Source: Campylobacter sp. RM16189 (GTDB lineage Bacteria > Campylobacterota > Campylobacteria > Campylobacterales > Campylobacteraceae). Taken from it: a DNA stretch of 64,000 bases. The translations under genes and the position numbers were made by a program. The stretch covers positions 124,001-188,000 of the forward strand of contig NZ_LIWR01000005.1 of the NCBI RefSeq assembly GCF_012978815.1. The letters run 5' to 3'. Position 1 is the first letter of the stretch. Every line of letters begins with the position of its first letter. The notes beneath the pieces were generated by a model that saw only the letters and a list, made by a program, of their open reading frames with translations, was not told where the DNA came from and searched no databases. Below, one piece after another: positions 1-9,147 of the stretch.

Positions 1-1073
1 AAAGTAGCGATATCGTAGGAAAAGAGATGTATCAGTTTATCGATAAAGGCGAAAATGACGTCTGTTTGCGACCCGAAGGAACTGCCGGAGTCGTGCGGGC
101 TTTTATCGAAGCGAAATTCGATAAGGCGGGAGGTGTGAGAAGATACTTTTATCACGGCTCAATGTTTCGTTACGAGCGCCCGCAAAAGGGACGCTTAAGG
201 GAGTTTCATCAGTTTGGCTGTGAGTGCTTTAACGAACCAAGCGTCTATGAGGATGCGAGCATTATTTTGATGATAGATGAAATTTTTGCCAGACTAAACA
301 TAAAAACCGCTCTTAAGATAAATTCGCTCGGAGATAGCGAGTGTATGCCGGCTTACCGCGAAAAACTGGTTAAATTTTTAGATGAGCATGAAGCTGAAAT
401 TTGCGAGGATTGCAAAAGACGCAAACTTACAAATCCTATACGCGTGCTTGATTGCAAAGAGCAAAAATGCCAAGAAATTTACAAAGACGCACCTTTAATC
501 ATAGATAATTTAAACGATGAATGCAAAGAGGACTTTAAAAAGCTACAAGAAATTTTAACTACAAACGGAGTTCAATTCGAAGTAGATCCAAGGCTTGTGC
601 GCGGGCTTGACTACTATTGCAAGACGGCTTTTGAGTTTATCAGCAACGAGATAGGAAGCCAAAGCGCGGTTGCAGGCGGCGGCAGATACGATAAGCTGGT
701 TGAGTATCTTGGCGGCAAATCAAGCTACGGGGTCGGCTTTGCCATGGGAGTTGAGCGCATAATGGAAATTTTAAGCTCAAGAGAAAATAGCAGCGACAGA
801 GAAGGAATTTATATCTGTGCGCTTGATAAAGAAGGTCTTGATATCATCCATCAAGCAGGTATAAATTTAAGAAAAAAACACAAGACAAACATATCTTATG
901 AGGCTAAAAATTTACAAAAACATCTTAAAAACGCAGACAATCTAAATGCCGAAATTTTTCTTTGCATGGGCGAAAACGAGCTTAAAGAGGGTAAAATTTG
1001 GTATAAAAATCTAAAAAATAAAGTTGAAAAGACAATAAATTTAAATGAGCTTGAAGGAGTGCTAGGTGAATAA
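1..1073 (+). CDS. hisS: Histidyl-tRNA synthetase, 5' end cut off by the window
   Basis: This is a class II aminoacyl-tRNA synthetase that charges tRNA-His in the cytoplasm. The reading frame is already open at the window edge: SSDIVGKE precedes the first in-frame Met at base 27, so the true start lies outside. Visible motifs are motif 2 (FRYERPQKGRLREFHQFG), the histidine-binding segment VRGLDYY, GGGRYD, and motif 3 around GVGFAMGVERIM. A C-terminal anticodon-binding domain follows. About 356 residues are present, so roughly 50-60 are missing compared with the usual length near 410. The last 8 bases overlap speA, which suggests coupled translation. hisS-speA adjacency is also recalled in C. 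jejuni. Confidence 0.97.
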   Translation, partial: SSDIVGKEMYQFIDKGENDVCLRPEGTAGVVRAFIEAKFDKAGGVRRYFYHGSMFRYERPQKGRLREFHQFGCECFNEPSVYEDASIILMIDEIFARLNIKTALKINSLGDSECMPAYREKLVKFLDEHEAEICEDCKRRKLTNPIRVLDCKEQKCQEIYKDAPLIIDNLNDECKEDFKKLQEILTTNGVQFEVDPRLVRGLDYYCKTAFEFISNEIGSQSAVAGGGRYDKLVEYLGGKSSYGVGFAMGVERIMEILSSRENSSDREGIYICALDKEGLDIIHQAGINLRKKHKTNISYEAKNLQKHLKNADNLNAEIFLCMGENELKEGKIWYKNLKNKVEKTINLNELEGVLGE

Positions 1074-2901
1074 CTACGGTTTAAATTTATGGGGTGATTC
1101 AAATTTTATCATCGAAAACGGCAAGGTATGCATAAACAACGGCTCAAAGCCCGCTATCATAGATATCGTAAAAGACATTAGAAGCGAAGGCTATAGAGGG
1201 CCATTGCTGCTTCGCTTCCCGCATCTAATCAAAAAACAAATTCAGCAAATTTATTCAAATTTCAAATCGGCGATTAAAGAATTTGACTACAAAGGCGACT
1301 TTAACGCCGTCTATCCGCTTAAGGTAAATCAATACCCTGGCTTTGTAAAAAACCTGGTTAAGCACGGCAAAAGCTATGGATACGGGCTTGAAGCGGGCTC
1401 TAAAGCGGAACTTTTACTTGTAATGGCTTACAATAACGAAAACGCTCCGATAACGGTAAACGGCTTTAAAGATAAAGAGATGATAAATATCGGCTTTATC
1501 GCTGCTGAAATGGGTCACAACATCACTCTTACGATAGAGGGATTAAACGAGCTTGAAGCTATCATAGCTACGGCAAAAGAGCGCTTTGCGCCAAAGCCAA
1601 ACATCGGACTTCGTATCAGGCTTCATAGCTCGGGTTCGGGAATTTGGGCAAAGAGCGGTGGCATAAACTCTAAATTCGGACTAACCGCAACCGAGCTGAT
1701 TGAAGCCGTAAATTTGCTAAAAGAGGCGAATTTGCTTGATTGCTTTAATATGATTCACTTTCATATCGGCTCTCAGATAACCGAAATCCATCCGCTTAAA
1801 AAGGCGCTAATAGAAGCGGGCAATATATACGCAGAGCTTCGAAAAATGGGAGCAAAAAACCTAAAAGCGATAAATTTAGGCGGCGGTCTAGCGATAGAAT
1901 ACTCGCAGTTTAAGGAAAACTCAAGCCGTAACTACACCCTAAGCGAATACGCAAACGACGTGGTTTACCTGCTTAAAACCATCGCAAACCAAAAAAACGA
2001 GCTTGAGCCTGATATATTTATAGAAAGTGGTCGCTTCGTAGCTGCTTCTCACGCAGTGCTCGTTGCGCCTGTGCTTGAGCTTTTCTCTCAGGATTACACA
2101 GAAGAAAAGCTTGCACTTAAGAAGAAAAATCCTCAGCTCATAACCGAGCTGGTTGATCTACTAAACACCATAAAACCGTCAAATGCGATGGAGTATCTGC
2201 ACGATAGCATGGATCATATGGAAAGCATACTTACGCTGTTTGATTTAGGATATGTTGATCTGGTTGACCGCTCAAACGCTGAAATTTTAACTCATCTCAT
2301 CATTAAAAAAGCGGTTAAAATGCTTGGAACTAAACAAAACAATCCCGAGCTTTTAAAACTTCAAGAAGAGGTTCAAGAAAGATACCTCATAAATTTCTCG
2401 CTCTTTCAGTCACTGCCTGATTTTTGGGGGCTTAAGCAAAATTTCCCCGTCATGCCGCTTGATAGGCTTGATATTCGCCCTACCCGCTCGGCTTCGCTTT
2501 GGGATATCACTTGCGATAGCGACGGCGAGATAGGCTTTGACGATGAATTTAATCCGCTGTTTTTACACGATATCGACGTGGAAAAAGAGGAGTATTTCTT
2601 GGGATTTTTCATGGTAGGAGCATATCAGGAAGTGCTTGGAATGAAGCACAATCTTTTCACTCATCCTACCGAAGCGACGATAGATATAGATGAAAACGGA
2701 TATAAAGTGGCTCACCTGCTTGAAAGCCAATCGATCCTTGATATCATGGAAGATCTTGACTACGATATATACGAAATTCAAGACACTCTAAACGAACGAA
2801 TTGAGAAATCAAAACTAGTAAATGAGACTCAAAAAAAGCAAATTTTAGGCGAGATGTATCTCTTTTTAAACGATAACGGTTATCTAAAAACCATATCTTA
2901 A
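1066..2901 (+). CDS. speA: Biosynthetic arginine decarboxylase
   Basis: This PLP-dependent fold-III decarboxylase converts arginine to agmatine, the first step of the polyamine route. The product is 611 residues, slightly shorter than the E. coli enzyme. The PLP lysine lies in the segment VYPLKVNQYPG near residue 88. Further family segments are HFHIGSQI, NLGGGLAIEY and FIESGR. The start is GTG and overlaps the end of hisS by 8 bases. The catalytic cysteine region near the C-terminal third (RPTRSASLWDITCDSDGE) is intact. Confidence 0.96.
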   Translation: MNNYGLNLWGDSNFIIENGKVCINNGSKPAIIDIVKDIRSEGYRGPLLLRFPHLIKKQIQQIYSNFKSAIKEFDYKGDFNAVYPLKVNQYPGFVKNLVKHGKSYGYGLEAGSKAELLLVMAYNNENAPITVNGFKDKEMINIGFIAAEMGHNITLTIEGLNELEAIIATAKERFAPKPNIGLRIRLHSSGSGIWAKSGGINSKFGLTATELIEAVNLLKEANLLDCFNMIHFHIGSQITEIHPLKKALIEAGNIYAELRKMGAKNLKAINLGGGLAIEYSQFKENSSRNYTLSEYANDVVYLLKTIANQKNELEPDIFIESGRFVAASHAVLVAPVLELFSQDYTEEKLALKKKNPQLITELVDLLNTIKPSNAMEYLHDSMDHMESILTLFDLGYVDLVDRSNAEILTHLIIKKAVKMLGTKQNNPELLKLQEEVQERYLINFSLFQSLPDFWGLKQNFPVMPLDRLDIRPTRSASLWDITCDSDGEIGFDDEFNPLFLHDIDVEKEEYFLGFFMVGAYQEVLGMKHNLFTHPTEATIDIDENGYKVAHLLESQSILDIMEDLDYDIYEIQDTLNERIEKSKLVNETQKKQILGEMYLFLNDNGYLKTIS

Positions 2902-2921
2902 ATTTCACAAAAAGGAAAAAC

Positions 2922-4085
2922 ATGCTGTCAAATAGAGTTCAAGTATTAAGCGAATCGCTTACCATAGCTATCAGCTCACTTGCTAAAGAGATGAAAGCAA
3001 AAGGCGAAGATGTCGTGAGTTTTTCGGCTGGCGAGCCGGACTTTGACACTCCAAAAGCGATAAAGGACGCAGTCGTAAAAGCCCTTGATAAGGGATGTGG
3101 CAAATACACCGCGGTTCCGGGCTCTCCTGATGTCTTAAAAGCTATCGCTTCAAAGCTGGAGCGTGAAAACGGGCTAAAATACGAGACAAGCCAGATCATA
3201 ACAAACGTAGGCGCCAAGCACTCGCTTTTTAACATCTTTCAAGCGCTGATCGATGACGGCGACGAGGTTATAATCCCAAGCCCTTACTGGGTAAGCTATC
3301 CCGAGATGGTGAAATTTAGCGGCGGTGTGCCTGTTTATATAGATACGTGCGAAAAGAGCGGATTTAAGATAACGCCTGAGCAACTAAAAGCGGCAATCAC
3401 GCCAAAGAGCAAAATTTTAGTTCTAAACAGCCCTTGTAACCCAACAGGAGCGATATATAGTCGCGAAGAGCTGCTTGCTCTTGGAGAAGTTTTAAAAGAT
3501 ACGAAAATCATCGTAGCAAGCGATGAAATTTACGAAAAACTTAGCTATGACGCGCCTTTTGTGGCGGCCGCAAGCGTGAGTGAAGATATGTTTAAGCGCA
3601 CTATCACGATCAACGGACTTAGCAAGTGCGGAGCGATGCCCGGCTGGAGATTTGGCTATATGGCAAGCGTGATACCTGAGCTAAACGCCGCGGTTAAAAG
3701 ACTTCAAAGCCAAAGCACAAGCAACATAAGCTCGATCGTCCAAGAAGGAGCGATAGCTGGACTTTCCGGACAAGCCGATGAAGATATGGCTATGATGAGA
3801 GCGGAATTTATCAAGCGCAGAGATAAAGCGTGCGAGATGATAAACTCCATAAACGGACTTAGCGTGCTTAAGCCCGAAGGTGCGTTTTATCTCTTTGTAA
3901 ACTGCTCTAAGGTTGAGCCTGACTCGATGAAATTTTGCCGCCGCTTGCTTGAAGAGGCGAAAGTAGCTTGCGTACCTGGAGTTGGATTTGGTATGGATGG
4001 ATACTTTAGACTAAGCTTTGCTACAAGTATGGAAAATATCATAAAAGGCATAAGTAAAATTGGGGAATTTGTCAAAAATTACTAA
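2922..4085 (+). CDS. aspB: Aspartate aminotransferase (class I/II, PLP-dependent)
   Basis: This 387-residue fold-I aminotransferase is likely to interconvert aspartate/2-oxoglutarate and oxaloacetate/glutamate. The family signature is complete: FSAGEPDFDTP at the N-terminus, the NPTG motif in LNSPCNPTGAIYS, SDEIYE for the PLP-ring aspartate, and the PLP lysine in NGLSKCGAMPGWRFGYM. An AAGGAAAAA ribosome-binding sequence lies just before the ATG. It follows speA after 20 bases. As I recall, C. jejuni has cysE between speA and aspB; that gene is absent here. Confidence 0.94.
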   Translation: MLSNRVQVLSESLTIAISSLAKEMKAKGEDVVSFSAGEPDFDTPKAIKDAVVKALDKGCGKYTAVPGSPDVLKAIASKLERENGLKYETSQIITNVGAKHSLFNIFQALIDDGDEVIIPSPYWVSYPEMVKFSGGVPVYIDTCEKSGFKITPEQLKAAITPKSKILVLNSPCNPTGAIYSREELLALGEVLKDTKIIVASDEIYEKLSYDAPFVAAASVSEDMFKRTITINGLSKCGAMPGWRFGYMASVIPELNAAVKRLQSQSTSNISSIVQEGAIAGLSGQADEDMAMMRAEFIKRRDKACEMINSINGLSVLKPEGAFYLFVNCSKVEPDSMKFCRRLLEEAKVACVPGVGFGMDGYFRLSFATSMENIIKGISKIGEFVKNY

Positions 4086-4101
4086 TATTTAAAGATGCAA
4101 A

Positions 4102-4947
4102 ATGACCAATGTAACTATAAATGGCGCAAATTTTAAAATTCAATCCAAAACTATGGATGAGCTTAAGAGTGAAATTTTTAGCAATAAAGAGCTATATCAA
4201 TTTTTAAAGAAATTTAGTGCTGAAAATCCGGATATCTTTATAATCAATGGCTTTGCAACCAGTGAAAATTTAGATATAAAAGATGGTGCAAATATTGTGC
4301 TCATAAAACGCGGAGTTATGCCTGAAGCTGGAATTTTACGTTCTATGATAGAGGCTAGAAACACGCCTGAACTAAATGACGCGCTCAAACATAGTTGCAT
4401 TGGAGTAGCCGGACTTGGTGGACTTGGATCCAACATAGCTATTAGTCTGGCACGCGTAGGGGTTGCTAAGCTTGTACTCGTTGATTTTGACGTGGTTGAA
4501 CCTAGCAACCTAAACCGCCAACATTACTTTATAAAACATATCGGAATGAAAAAAGCTGAAGCTTTAAAAAGTATGATTAGCGAAATTAATCCGTTTGTAA
4601 ATGTAATTACTCATGATATTTTTTTAGATAGCTCAAATGTCGCGGAAATTTTTGCACCATGCTCCATAATCTGCGAGGCTTTTGATAATGTCGCAAGCAA
4701 AACTATGATAGTAAACGAAGCCGGAGCGAGCTTAAAAGATAAGCAAATTATCGCTGCCTCCGGAATGGCGGGATATCATAGTTCAAATTTAATAAAAACA
4801 ATAAAATTTGCTAAAAATGTTCATATATGTGGTGATCTAAACAACGCCGCAAAAGTAGGACAAGGACTAATGGCACCGCGCGTAGCGATTTGCGCTAACC
4901 ACCAAGCAAACCTTGCAATCCGCCTTATGATGAATTTAGAAGTATAA
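4102..4947 (+). CDS. thiF: ThiF-family adenylyltransferase with N-terminal ThiS-like extension
   Basis: This is an E1-like enzyme of the ThiF/MoeB/HesA superfamily. ThiF adenylates the C-terminus of the sulfur carrier ThiS during thiazole synthesis. The nucleotide-binding core begins near residue 96 with GVAGLGGLGSNIA, followed by DFDVVEPSNLNRQHY, which carries the Asp, Asn and Arg used for ATP and carrier activation. The first 75 or so residues end in a beta-grasp-like stretch (FIINGFATSENLDIKDG) resembling ThiS but without a terminal Gly-Gly. No CxxC zinc motifs are seen. No thiS, thiG or thiH is beside it, so the thiazole role rests on family resemblance alone. Confidence 0.82.
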   Translation: MTNVTINGANFKIQSKTMDELKSEIFSNKELYQFLKKFSAENPDIFIINGFATSENLDIKDGANIVLIKRGVMPEAGILRSMIEARNTPELNDALKHSCIGVAGLGGLGSNIAISLARVGVAKLVLVDFDVVEPSNLNRQHYFIKHIGMKKAEALKSMISEINPFVNVITHDIFLDSSNVAEIFAPCSIICEAFDNVASKTMIVNEAGASLKDKQIIAASGMAGYHSSNLIKTIKFAKNVHICGDLNNAAKVGQGLMAPRVAICANHQANLAIRLMMNLEV

Positions 4948-4986
4948 TAAATTATTTTTTGTATTGTGTAAAAAGGTTTAGTTTTC

Positions 4987-5940
4987 CTATTTTTTAAAAA
5001 ACCTTAATATCTTGGCTTGCATCTTAAAAAATTCGCCAAGCTCTAGTATAGGGTAAGCACCGGCGTATTTTTTACCGCCTTCTATACTTTTTGAGACACC
5101 TCCTCGTGCGGCAATTTGAGCAAAATCACCCACTTTTAGATGTCCTGTAGTGCCGCTTTGTCCGCCCATTACGACGTTTCTGCCTAGCTTACTTGAGCCT
5201 GCAAGACCGGTTTGGGCTACTATGAGGCAGCCTTGCCCTAATTCGCAGTTATGACCTATCTGCACGAGGTTATCTATCTTTGTGTGGCGCTTGATGATGG
5301 TTGGCTCAAACACGCCACGATCTATAGTAGTGCACGCGCCAATCTCGACAAAATCCTCTAAAATCACATTTCCGTTATGATAAATTTTTATATGCTCGCC
5401 CGTTTTTGTGTGCGCATAGCCGTAGCCGTCCGAGCCTATAACCGCATTTGCGTTTATGTGGCACTCATCGCCGATTACGCAGTCGTTATACACAACTACA
5501 TTTGGATGCAAGATGCAGTTTTTGCCGACCTTTACGTTATCACCCAAAAAAACTCCCGGCATTAGCACACTGCCCTCGCCCACCGTTACGCCTGAGCCTA
5601 TATATACGTTTTGCATTACTTTGGCACTAGGTGAAATTTGAGCCTCTTTTGGCGAGCTTGCAAAAAGCTCTTTTGCAAAAAATTTGCTTAAAATCGCAAA
5701 TGCCAAATGAGCGTTTTCAACAACTATCGAGTGCATATTTGCAGGTACAAATTCCTTTAAATTTTCGCCTACGAGTATCGCTCCGGCCTTAGAATTTGCG
5801 ATAAATTTGGCGTTTTTTTCGCCGTCACAATAGCTTAGTTCGCTATTTTTTGCATTGGCAAGCGAATTTAGCGCAGTTATCTCGCGCTCTTCACCTTCAA
5901 ATTTCAGCTCTAAAATCTCATAAATTTCACTTAATTTCAT
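4987..5940 (-). CDS. lpxD: UDP-3-O-(3-hydroxyacyl)glucosamine N-acyltransferase
   Basis: LpxD adds the second hydroxyacyl chain during lipid A synthesis. A short N-terminal domain is followed, from about residue 98, by left-handed beta-helix hexapeptide repeats (patterns such as IGSGVTVGEGSVLMPG). The catalytic His is in NLVQIGHNCELG. The frame is open further upstream, but the ATG at 5940 is chosen because its A is shared with the TGA of ilvH (TGATG), a translational-coupling arrangement, and MKLSEIYEI is a normal family start. That gives 317 residues. Third gene of the ilvI-ilvH-lpxD operon. Confidence 0.95.
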   Translation of the reverse strand: MKLSEIYEILELKFEGEEREITALNSLANAKNSELSYCDGEKNAKFIANSKAGAILVGENLKEFVPANMHSIVVENAHLAFAILSKFFAKELFASSPKEAQISPSAKVMQNVYIGSGVTVGEGSVLMPGVFLGDNVKVGKNCILHPNVVVYNDCVIGDECHINANAVIGSDGYGYAHTKTGEHIKIYHNGNVILEDFVEIGACTTIDRGVFEPTIIKRHTKIDNLVQIGHNCELGQGCLIVAQTGLAGSSKLGRNVVMGGQSGTTGHLKVGDFAQIAARGGVSKSIEGGKKYAGAYPILELGEFFKMQAKILRFFKK

Positions 5941-6413
5941 CACATATCCATAAGCACCGACCCACCGCAAACGATGTCGATCGGATTGTATTTTTTGATG
6001 GCTTTTAAGAAATTTTTCACTCTAATCGTATCGTCAGCCACCATAACAACGATAAAATTTTCATTTGTGTTCGCAACTATGCCGTTATAAGCCTTAAGTA
6101 TCGCGTCAAGTCCGCCTAAATTTTCACTCAGCGGAATTTTTACGAGCGCCATCTCTTTCTCGACAAATTCGCCAGTTTCTATAACTTTATAAGTAGGTAT
6201 GAGCTTGTGAAGCTGCTTTACGATCTGCTCTAGCACCTTCTCATCGCCTACCGTTACGATACTAAGGCGAGATAAATTTGTCTCAGGTATCGGCGCAACG
6301 GTAAGGGTGTCGATATTATACCCACGCCCTGCAAAAAGCCCGGAAATGCGCGAAAGCACGCCGTGTTCGTTAAGAACGATGACTGAAATTACTCTTCTTA
6401 TACTCATCTTCAT
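5940..6413 (-). CDS. ilvH: Acetolactate synthase small (regulatory) subunit
   Basis: This 157-residue regulatory subunit of acetohydroxyacid synthase mediates valine feedback and stimulates the catalytic subunit. An N-terminal ACT domain is plain (RRVISVIVLNEHGVLSRISG, then GYNIDTLTV), and a second ACT-like half follows. It overlaps ilvI upstream by 4 bases and lpxD downstream by 1 base, so all three genes are translationally coupled. Confidence 0.95.
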   Translation of the reverse strand: MKMSIRRVISVIVLNEHGVLSRISGLFAGRGYNIDTLTVAPIPETNLSRLSIVTVGDEKVLEQIVKQLHKLIPTYKVIETGEFVEKEMALVKIPLSENLGGLDAILKAYNGIVANTNENFIVVMVADDTIRVKNFLKAIKKYNPIDIVCGGSVLMDM

Positions 6414-8101
6414 TCCTTGCTTTTTAATATCATATTATATATCGCAGCCCCCGCAGGCACCATAGGAAGGACGTCTTCAAAGCGATCGACTCTAACATCA
6501 AGCATAGCCACCTTGCCAAGTTTGATCGCCTCTTTTAGCGCCTTTCTAAACTCATCTTTGGTTTTACAGACAAACCCTACTCCGCCAAAGCCCTCTACGA
6601 TCTTTACGAAGTCAGGTTGCACGCTAAGATCGGTTGAAGAGTAGCGCTTCTCGTAAAAAAACGTCTGCCACTGGCGCACCATGCCCAAAAAGTTGTTATT
6701 TAGGATAATGTTAATGACCGCAATGTCGTTTTCTGCTGCGGTCATTAGCTCTTGGATGTTCATTAGAATCGATCCGTCGCCTGTAAAATTTATGACCGTT
6801 TTTTTAGGATCTGCACACTTTGAGCCAATCGCCGCAGGCAGACCGTATCCCATCGTGCCAAGCCCGCCGCTAGTTATGAGCTGTCTTGGTCGCGAAAACG
6901 GATAAAACTGCGCCGCCCACATCTGGTGCTGACCTACGTCGGTTGATATTATCGTATCATCGCCCGCTATCTTGGCAGTCTCTTCTATAACCCACTGCGG
7001 CTTTAAAATTTCATCGCTATCGCTGTATGCAAGCGGATTTAGCTTGTCGTAGCGAGAGAGGATATCTTTCCAGTCTTTGATGTTTTCAGGGTTTACTTCG
7101 ACCTTTTCTATGAGCTCTTCAAGGACGAAATTTAGATCACCAACTATCGGAAAATGCGCGTTTACTATCTTTGAGATCGAGCTTGGATCGATATCCACGT
7201 GAATTATCTTTGCGTATCTTGCAAATTCGCTTAACTTGCCCGTTATCCTATCATCAAACCTCGCTCCAAGCGCGATAAGTAGGTCAGTCTCACTTAGCGC
7301 CATATTTGCAGCATAGCTTCCGTGCATACCTGCCATCGCAAGTAAATTTTCATCATCATGAGCTAAAACTCCAAGCCCCATGAGAGTCTCTATCGCAGGA
7401 ATTCCTGTCTTTTTAGCAAATTTTCTCACAAGCTCACTGGCATTTGACGCTATAACTCCGCCACCCAAATAAAGCAGCGGTCTTTTAGCTACTGATATCG
7501 CTTCGGCAGCCTTTTTGATCTGCTTTGCGTTGCCTTTGTATGTAGGCTTATAGGTTAGCATTTTTATCTCTTGTGGATAATCAAAATCGCCAATCGCAGC
7601 GGTTATATCCTTTGGTATATCCACATGCACGGGACCCGGGCGACCTGAGCGAGCGATGTAAAACGCCTCTTTTAAGATTCTTGGAAGCTCTTCGATGCTA
7701 TTTACTAAGTAGTTGTGTTTCACACAGGGGCGAGAAATTCCCACCGCGTCGATCTCCTGAAAGGCATCTGTGCCTATGAGCGAGCTTGCGACCTGACCGC
7801 TTATAAGCACGATAGGAATGCTATCAGAATACGCCGTAGCAAGCCCTGTAACGGCATTTGTAAATCCAGGACCGCTTGTTACAAAAGCCACTCCGACCTT
7901 GCCGCTTGCTCTTGCGTAACCATCAGCCGCGTGAACGGCAGCTTGCTCGTGGCGCACTAAAATATGCTTGAAATACTTTTGCTTGTAAGTTTCATCATAG
8001 ATGTTAAGCGCCGCACCGCCAGGGTAGCCAAAAACTATCTCAACGCCCTCTTTATGCAAGGCTTCGCTGATCATCTGCGAGCCGGAAATTGCCTTTATCA
8101 T
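6410..8101 (-). CDS. ilvI: Acetolactate synthase large (catalytic) subunit
   Basis: This ThDP-dependent enzyme makes acetolactate or acetohydroxybutyrate, the first common step of branched-chain amino-acid synthesis. It has 563 residues and the three expected domains. The catalytic Glu is in LVRHEQAAVHAADGYARASG near residue 52. A central FAD/DHAP domain includes GMHGSYAANMALSETDLLIA. The ThDP/Mg motif is GDGSILMNIQELMTAAENDI, followed by NNN. It heads the ilvI-ilvH-lpxD operon and has a TATAAT -10 box 28 bases upstream of its ATG. Confidence 0.96.
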   Translation of the reverse strand: MIKAISGSQMISEALHKEGVEIVFGYPGGAALNIYDETYKQKYFKHILVRHEQAAVHAADGYARASGKVGVAFVTSGPGFTNAVTGLATAYSDSIPIVLISGQVASSLIGTDAFQEIDAVGISRPCVKHNYLVNSIEELPRILKEAFYIARSGRPGPVHVDIPKDITAAIGDFDYPQEIKMLTYKPTYKGNAKQIKKAAEAISVAKRPLLYLGGGVIASNASELVRKFAKKTGIPAIETLMGLGVLAHDDENLLAMAGMHGSYAANMALSETDLLIALGARFDDRITGKLSEFARYAKIIHVDIDPSSISKIVNAHFPIVGDLNFVLEELIEKVEVNPENIKDWKDILSRYDKLNPLAYSDSDEILKPQWVIEETAKIAGDDTIISTDVGQHQMWAAQFYPFSRPRQLITSGGLGTMGYGLPAAIGSKCADPKKTVINFTGDGSILMNIQELMTAAENDIAVINIILNNNFLGMVRQWQTFFYEKRYSSTDLSVQPDFVKIVEGFGGVGFVCKTKDEFRKALKEAIKLGKVAMLDVRVDRFEDVLPMVPAGAAIYNMILKSKE

Positions 8102-8128
8102 AACAACGCCTTTTTTGAATTTGTTTAA

Positions 8129-8134
8129 ATTATA
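8129..8134 (-). promoter_or_regulatory. Probable -10 box for the ilvI-ilvH-lpxD operon
   Basis: A perfect TATAAT reads on the minus strand, preceded by GCT and followed by TTAAAC, 28 bases upstream of the ilvI ATG. Epsilonproteobacterial sigma70 promoters depend mainly on this box and often lack a clear -35 element, as here. Confidence 0.55.
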
Positions 8135-8347
8135 AGCTTTATAGCTTTAAAAAGGCGTAAAATGAAATTTGGATTTTAAATTTTAACCCTCGTTTTGTTA
8201 CGATATTGCAAGGGGTTTATAAGAATTTGGATAAATTTATCTGTTTGCGGTTGGTCGTTTTAGATTTTATGATTTTAGAGCAAATTTATATTTCGGGCAG
8301 AACCTGCATAGTTTGATTTAATTTTAAAAGTCTGTCCGTTGAGTGCA

Positions 8348-8395
8348 CTCGGTCTAGTATGACCGAGCATAATGGCCAAAAATAAATTTTAGCCA
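8348..8395 (-). terminator. Tandem hairpins downstream of flgH, possible terminator
   Basis: Reading on the minus strand, the first stem is TGGCTAAAA / TTTTGGCCA (8395-8373, 9 pairs with one G-U, 5-base loop), starting 11 bases after the flgH stop. The second is CTCGGTC / GACCGAG (8367-8348, 7 perfect pairs, 6-base loop). Neither is followed by a good U-run, so termination is an inference from position and structure. Confidence 0.4.
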
Positions 8396-8405
8396 AACCA
8401 AGCGA

Positions 8406-9110
8406 TCAAAAAGGCCAGATAGCCTCCATAAGCTTCGTTCCCCACGGCTTTCTCGTTGATTTATCCACATCGCCTTCGGTTTTATATAAAATTTTTGCGT
8501 CCGCGATATATTTTGAGTCTATTTCATTAGAATTTGATATATCATAAGGTCTTATGACGCCGCTTAGCTGCACGATCTGCTTTTCTCCGTTTATAAGAAG
8601 CTCTCTTGAACCCTCGATAAAGTAGTTTCCGTTTTCAAGAACCTTGATAATACGTGCAGAGATCGTAGTTTTAAAACTTTCGGTTCTGCTATTTGATGCG
8701 GCACCACTAAATTCATTACCCCCGCCTGCACTAAAACCTATATCGCCAAGTTTGTTTAGCTGATTTGCTACTGTAGATAGTGGGGCTGAGCCGGCGCTAA
8801 ATACACCTCCTGAGAGCTTTATCGTGCTATCTTTATTGGTATTTCTTTTACCGCTCGAGCTTTGATTTGCGCTTTCACTTATTATTACGGTTACTATATC
8901 ATTGACATTCATGGCCTTTCTATCTGAAAAAAGCGGATTATCTCCCCTTCCAAATAGACTTCCCGTATTTGGCTGATTATTTATCTGCTTTGCCGGCAAC
9001 TGCTCTACATATACCGGAGGCTTCATATCTATCTTAGGATCTGCACTTGGTACGCAACCGCTAAAAATAAGTGATACACAAACAAAGGAGAGATAAAATT
9101 TAGCATTCAT
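8406..9110 (-). CDS. flgH: Flagellar L-ring lipoprotein FlgH
   Basis: FlgH forms the outer-membrane L ring around the flagellar rod. The chosen ATG at 9110 gives 234 residues starting MNAKFYLSFVCVSLIFSGC, a lipoprotein signal peptide with the lipobox FSGC (acylated Cys19). The frame is open to 9152, but that longer start would bury the signal peptide. Family segments include NPLFSDRKAMNVNDIVTVII and SANQSSSGKRNT, with GVIRPYDISNSNEIDSKYIA near the C-terminus. The rest of the basal-body genes are not in this window. A sigma54-type promoter lies directly upstream. Confidence 0.96.
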   Translation of the reverse strand: MNAKFYLSFVCVSLIFSGCVPSADPKIDMKPPVYVEQLPAKQINNQPNTGSLFGRGDNPLFSDRKAMNVNDIVTVIISESANQSSSGKRNTNKDSTIKLSGGVFSAGSAPLSTVANQLNKLGDIGFSAGGGNEFSGAASNSRTESFKTTISARIIKVLENGNYFIEGSRELLINGEKQIVQLSGVIRPYDISNSNEIDSKYIADAKILYKTEGDVDKSTRKPWGTKLMEAIWPF

Positions 9111-9147
9111 AAAATTTACCTTAATCTGAATATTTATGATAAAATTA

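Larger units (their letters stand above)
8102..8405. other. Intergenic region between ilvI and flgH (304 bases)
   Basis: Both neighbours are on the minus strand. The right end carries two hairpins just downstream of flgH, and the left end carries the ilvI -10 box. The middle (about 8160-8340) shows no open frame with a ribosome-binding site, no tRNA and no riboswitch that I can recognise. It does not look coding. Confidence 0.6.

Noticed and set aside
4086..4101. TPP riboswitch upstream of thiF
   Set aside because: Only 16 bases separate aspB and thiF, so no riboswitch can fit.
4948..5005. Hairpin AAGGTTT / AAACCTT between thiF and lpxD as a terminator
   Set aside because: Only 7 pairs with a 19-base loop and overlapping the lpxD coding end; too weak to call.
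8135..8345. Branched-chain amino-acid leader peptide or attenuator before ilvI
   Set aside because: No short frame rich in Leu, Ile and Val with a following terminator/antiterminator pair was seen.
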